Shown: positions 53,315-55,148 of the stretch, one piece after another
How the letters are laid out: each line of letters begins with the position of its first letter
Position numbering within the stretch: position 1 is the stretch's first letter
From: Candidatus Stahliibacteriota bacterium
GTDB taxonomy: Bacteria; Hydrothermota; Tepidihabitantia; SM23-42
DNA: 55,148 bases
NCBI GenBank assembly: GCA_030602565.1
Contig: JAUVZL010000012.1
Span: forward strand, 1 to 55,148
Direction: 5' to 3'
Notes under the pieces: model-generated
Database searches by the model: none
The model's input: the letters and a program-made list of their open reading frames with translations, nothing else
What the model was told of the DNA's origin: nothing
Made by a program: the position numbers and the translations under genes

Positions 53315-53454
53315 AAAAAAAAGGCATAGCCCCTTAACCACTAAACACACGTAGATACAGTTAAGACAACTACACCTCTGTGGATTTTTCTCAGTCTGCT
53401 ACTTAGTTGAAAAATCCATCATACCCGTTCTGTCTCCAGAACGGCTCTCATACC
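53315..53454 (-). ncRNA. Structured RNA A, ~140 nt, downstream of the sigma gene
   Basis: Read leftward, transcription starts at 53454 and ends in eight U (53322-53315). Predicted helices: P1, 5' GGUAUG (53454-53449) with 3' UAUGCC (53328-53323); P2, 8 bp with a GAGA loop (53425-53444); P3, 9 bp GGAUUUUUC/GAAAAAUCC (53382-53390, 53409-53417) with an 18-nt loop; P4, GUGUAG/CUACGU (53370-53375, 53349-53354). A possible pseudoknot joins UUAAC (53360-53364) and GUUAA (53334-53338). The second copy is RNA B. No family recognised. Confidence 0.75.
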
Positions 53455-53460
53455 AATAGA

Positions 53461-53488
53461 ATTGTATATATTATTTATTAGATGTCAA
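53461..53488 (-). promoter_or_regulatory. Promoter of RNA A
   Basis: Minus strand: TTGACA (53483-53488), 16 nt, TACAAT (53461-53466), start 7 nt later at 53454, the first base of P1. Confidence 0.8.
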
Positions 53489-53506
53489 GAGACTTAAGAC
53501 TTGTTT

Positions 53507-54424
53507 CTACCGCCTAATTCTTCGTTTATTCTTATTATGAAATACTATCACTTTCAATTTCTCCAATGCGTGATTTCTGATTTGTCTAACCCGTTCGCGT
53601 GAAATGTTCATTACATTAGCTGTATCCTGCAATGTATGCTTTTCATAATCTCCCAAGCCGTAATTAAGCATTATGACTTCTCGTTCCCGAGTCTCTAATC
53701 TGAACAGAGCTCGTAACAATTTCTCCTTTCGTAATTTCTTCATATGCACAATATCAAGAGGAGGTGAAAATAGGTACTCGTCGTGATCAATGTCAAAATG
53801 CTCGGGCTCTTTACTGAAATCCAGCTGCTCCTCAGGGATATCCCTATCTAAGTGCTGATAGATTTCATCGAGTGAATATGTCGGCAGTAATTCGGTGCGT
53901 GCGGCAATCACCTTGTGTTCTTCGACCTCAAGGAGTTTTGACAATTCTTTATCCGTTGGTTCATATCCATTTTTCTTGATGAATTTAGCGATCTGACTTT
54001 GTATCTTTTTTGCTAAATAGCTTTTCGGCAATATACTGCGATCTGTAGCTATTGCAGCCTGTATTGCTCGTTTTATCCACCATTGACCATACCAATAAAA
54101 CCTGACTTTTTTTCGCTCGTCATACTTTTGGGCAGCATGTATTAGTCCTTCATTACCAGCATTAATCAAATCCAATAAGGGTAATCCACTGTTTTCATAT
54201 CGCTTCGCTATCGTCACGACAATTCTCAGGTTGGAGCAAACAAAGCGCTCAAGAGCGCTTTCATCATGATTCTTTCTGATTCGTCTCGCGAGTTCAAATT
54301 CCTCTTCCCTGGTCAGTATTGGATATTGTTTGATTTCTTTCATGAATTGCGAAAGCCTTCCTTTTCTGGTAAGTTTTATGCGCTCGAATAGAAAATGAAG
54401 TTGACGTATGCGTTTTTTTAACAT
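53507..54424 (-). CDS. Primary-type (sigma-70 family) RNA polymerase sigma factor, 305 aa
   Basis: Directs RNA polymerase to promoters. Regions 1.2-2 (ILTREEEFELARRIRKNH, YENSGLPLLDLINAGNEGLIHAAQKYD, WYGQWWIKRAIQAAIA), region 3 (EPTDKELSKLLEVE), and region 4 (EREVIMLNYGL, TLQDTANVMNISRERVRQIRNHALEKL) are present. It lacks a long 1.1 arm and the family end is basic (NKNKRRIRR). ATG 54424 has GAAGAGGGAG upstream. It lies between the two copies of the structured RNA, 97 nt from RNA B. Confidence 0.92.
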   Translation of the reverse strand: MLKKRIRQLHFLFERIKLTRKGRLSQFMKEIKQYPILTREEEFELARRIRKNHDESALERFVCSNLRIVVTIAKRYENSGLPLLDLINAGNEGLIHAAQKYDERKKVRFYWYGQWWIKRAIQAAIATDRSILPKSYLAKKIQSQIAKFIKKNGYEPTDKELSKLLEVEEHKVIAARTELLPTYSLDEIYQHLDRDIPEEQLDFSKEPEHFDIDHDEYLFSPPLDIVHMKKLRKEKLLRALFRLETREREVIMLNYGLGDYEKHTLQDTANVMNISRERVRQIRNHALEKLKVIVFHNKNKRRIRR

Positions 54425-54520
54425 ATCTATACACTCCCTCTTCTGACACTTGAACCTTTGTATCTGCGTGTTTTGTTATTATCCATAAATACCCTTATTA
54501 GTCAATAATCCTCTTCAAGC

Positions 54521-54658
54521 AAAAAGGCATAGCCCCTTAACCACGAAACACACGTAGAAACAGTTAAAGCAACTACACCTTTGTGGATTTTTCTAAAATC
54601 AATAACCTGCTTGAAAAATCCATCATACCCGTTCTGTCTCCAGAACGGCACTCATACC
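54521..54658 (-). ncRNA. Structured RNA B, ~138 nt, upstream of the sigma gene
   Basis: Read leftward from 54658 to 54521 (five U at the end). P1: GGUAUG (54658-54653) with UAUGCC (54531-54526). P2: CCGUUCUG-GAGA-CAGAACGG (54629-54648). P3: GGAUUUUUC/GAAAAAUCC (54585-54593, 54613-54621), loop differing fully from copy A. P4: GUGUAG/CUACGU (54573-54578, 54552-54557). Possible pseudoknot UUAAC/GUUAA (54563-54567 with 54537-54541). Stem identity with loop divergence supports an RNA function. It could also serve as the sigma-gene leader if not terminated. Confidence 0.75.
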
Positions 54659-54664
54659 AATAGA

Positions 54665-54692
54665 ATTGTATACATTATTTATTGGATGTCAA
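54665..54692 (-). promoter_or_regulatory. Promoter of RNA B
   Basis: Minus strand: TTGACA (54687-54692), 16 nt, TACAAT (54665-54670), start at 54658. Confidence 0.8.
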
Positions 54693-54711
54693 GACGCAGC
54701 AAAGCTGCGTC
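54693..54711. repeat. GACGCAGC-AAA-GCTGCGTC hairpin
   Basis: A perfect 8-bp hairpin directly upstream of RNA B's -35 box. It marks where RNA B homology ends. Confidence 0.6.
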
Positions 54712-55077
54712 GATTACGGTGATTCATAGAAAGATTACAGTGATGAAAAGATGGCTAAGCGGTATTAGCTCTTGCGGAGCGGTACTGGCTCACTGCAGTG
54801 AACGGTTCCTCTCGACAGGGTCGAGACACTGAATTTTTCAGCTGAATCACAGATTCAAGTAAAATTCGTGATGGTAGCGGAGCTACGGAAAGAATACAAT
54901 AACAAAATGAGTTGTGAGAGTCAGGTCTTGACCCCGTACGATTGAAAAAGTGGCAGGTCTTGACATTCTACATAGTCTACCGTCACTGATTGATCCTGCT
55001 GATTCTAACTGCTGCGGTTTTGTCATAGGTGCACCAAATCAGGCACTAAATATAGTTGCTTCATTCTAATGTCGAAT
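54712..55077. other. Intergenic stretch with short palindromes, no gene seen
   Basis: It holds short palindromes (e.g. TCTCGAC/GTCGAGA near 54812-54829) and dispersed modules such as GTGGCAGGTCTTGACATTC and a CATAGGTG piece near 55024. No plausible coding frame. Confidence 0.6.
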
Positions 55078-55148
55078 TCAATAAACATATTCGGCTCTAT
55101 GTTCATACAGCGATTGCTCAATCACTGCAATAATCTCATCAAATTCAT
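55078..55148 (-). CDS. C-terminal tail of a protein entering from the right edge (partial)
   Basis: A frame enters from the window edge and ends at 55078 after 22 codons (EFDEIIAVIEQSLYEHRAEY...). The residue use looks protein-like. It is too short to identify, and chance is possible. Confidence 0.35.
   Translation of the reverse strand, partial: EFDEIIAVIEQSLYEHRAEYVY

Noticed and set aside
53315-53454. Structured RNA A as 6S RNA
   Set aside because: The predicted fold is a multi-helix junction with several hairpins, not one long bulged rod; no 6S-type central bubble.
1-55148. tRNA or rRNA genes
   Set aside because: I saw no convincing cloverleaf or rRNA-like block by eye; a proper scan would be needed to exclude them.

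Overview
The window looks like a chromosomal stretch from an uncultivated, diderm (Gram-negative type), AT-rich bacterium. An outer-membrane TonB-dependent receptor, several signal-peptide or lipobox proteins, and four secreted proteins ending in a FlgD-like/type-IX-like sorting module point to an FCB-like or candidate-phylum organism. Candidate division WOR-3 (Stahlbacteria) is my best guess, but this is inference from gene style only. Many promoters fit TTGACA-N16-TATAAT, and several genes appear to be leaderless.

Layout. (1) 1-10.1 kb: the edge of an insertion sequence cuts a KAP-type P-loop NTPase. A tight eight-gene leftward operon follows: a SsuA/TauA-type ABC importer (binding protein, ATPase, permease), a radical SAM-methyltransferase fusion, a cupin, a B12-binding radical SAM enzyme, an HD hydrolase and an HNH protein. 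(2) 10.2-12.7 kb: an unrecognised two-gene unit, one member with a PD-(D/E)XK nuclease core. (3) 12.9-18.7 kb, leftward housekeeping genes: hslU, a stress-protein-like gene, ptsN-like EIIA, a secreted protein often labelled asparagine synthetase B, yceD/DUF177 (apparently with an AUA start) and dacB. (4) 18.8-26.2 kb, rightward: a GH13-fold protein without its catalytic residues, uvrB, nadC, folC split by a palindrome-rich insert, and a YcaQ-type DNA glycosylase. (5) 26.6-32.9 kb: VOC protein, secreted propeller protein, DUF456 membrane protein, TonB receptor, a small secreted protein with TonB-box-like repeats, and a mini-Hsp20 behind a sigma-54-like promoter. (6) 33-55 kb: an accessory region full of dispersed intergenic repeats, with secreted repeat proteins, lipoproteins, a nucleotidyltransferase, a GmrSD-like protein, a decayed ParB/nuclease/SNF2 cluster, a Pycsar-like cyclase plus membrane-protein operon, and a primary-type sigma factor gene.

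The most striking signal is a pair of about 140-nt structured RNAs (53315-53454 and 54521-54658, minus strand) on either side of the sigma factor gene. Each has its own TTGACA-N16-TACAAT promoter and U-rich 3' end. Their helices are conserved exactly while their loops differ, and homology stops at the transcription-unit limits. I do not recognise the family. Other items of note are the eight-gene operon, the unknown nuclease pair, the cyclase/HEPN operon, duplicated 28-residue membrane peptides with portable promoters, two probable AUA starts, and the folC interruption.
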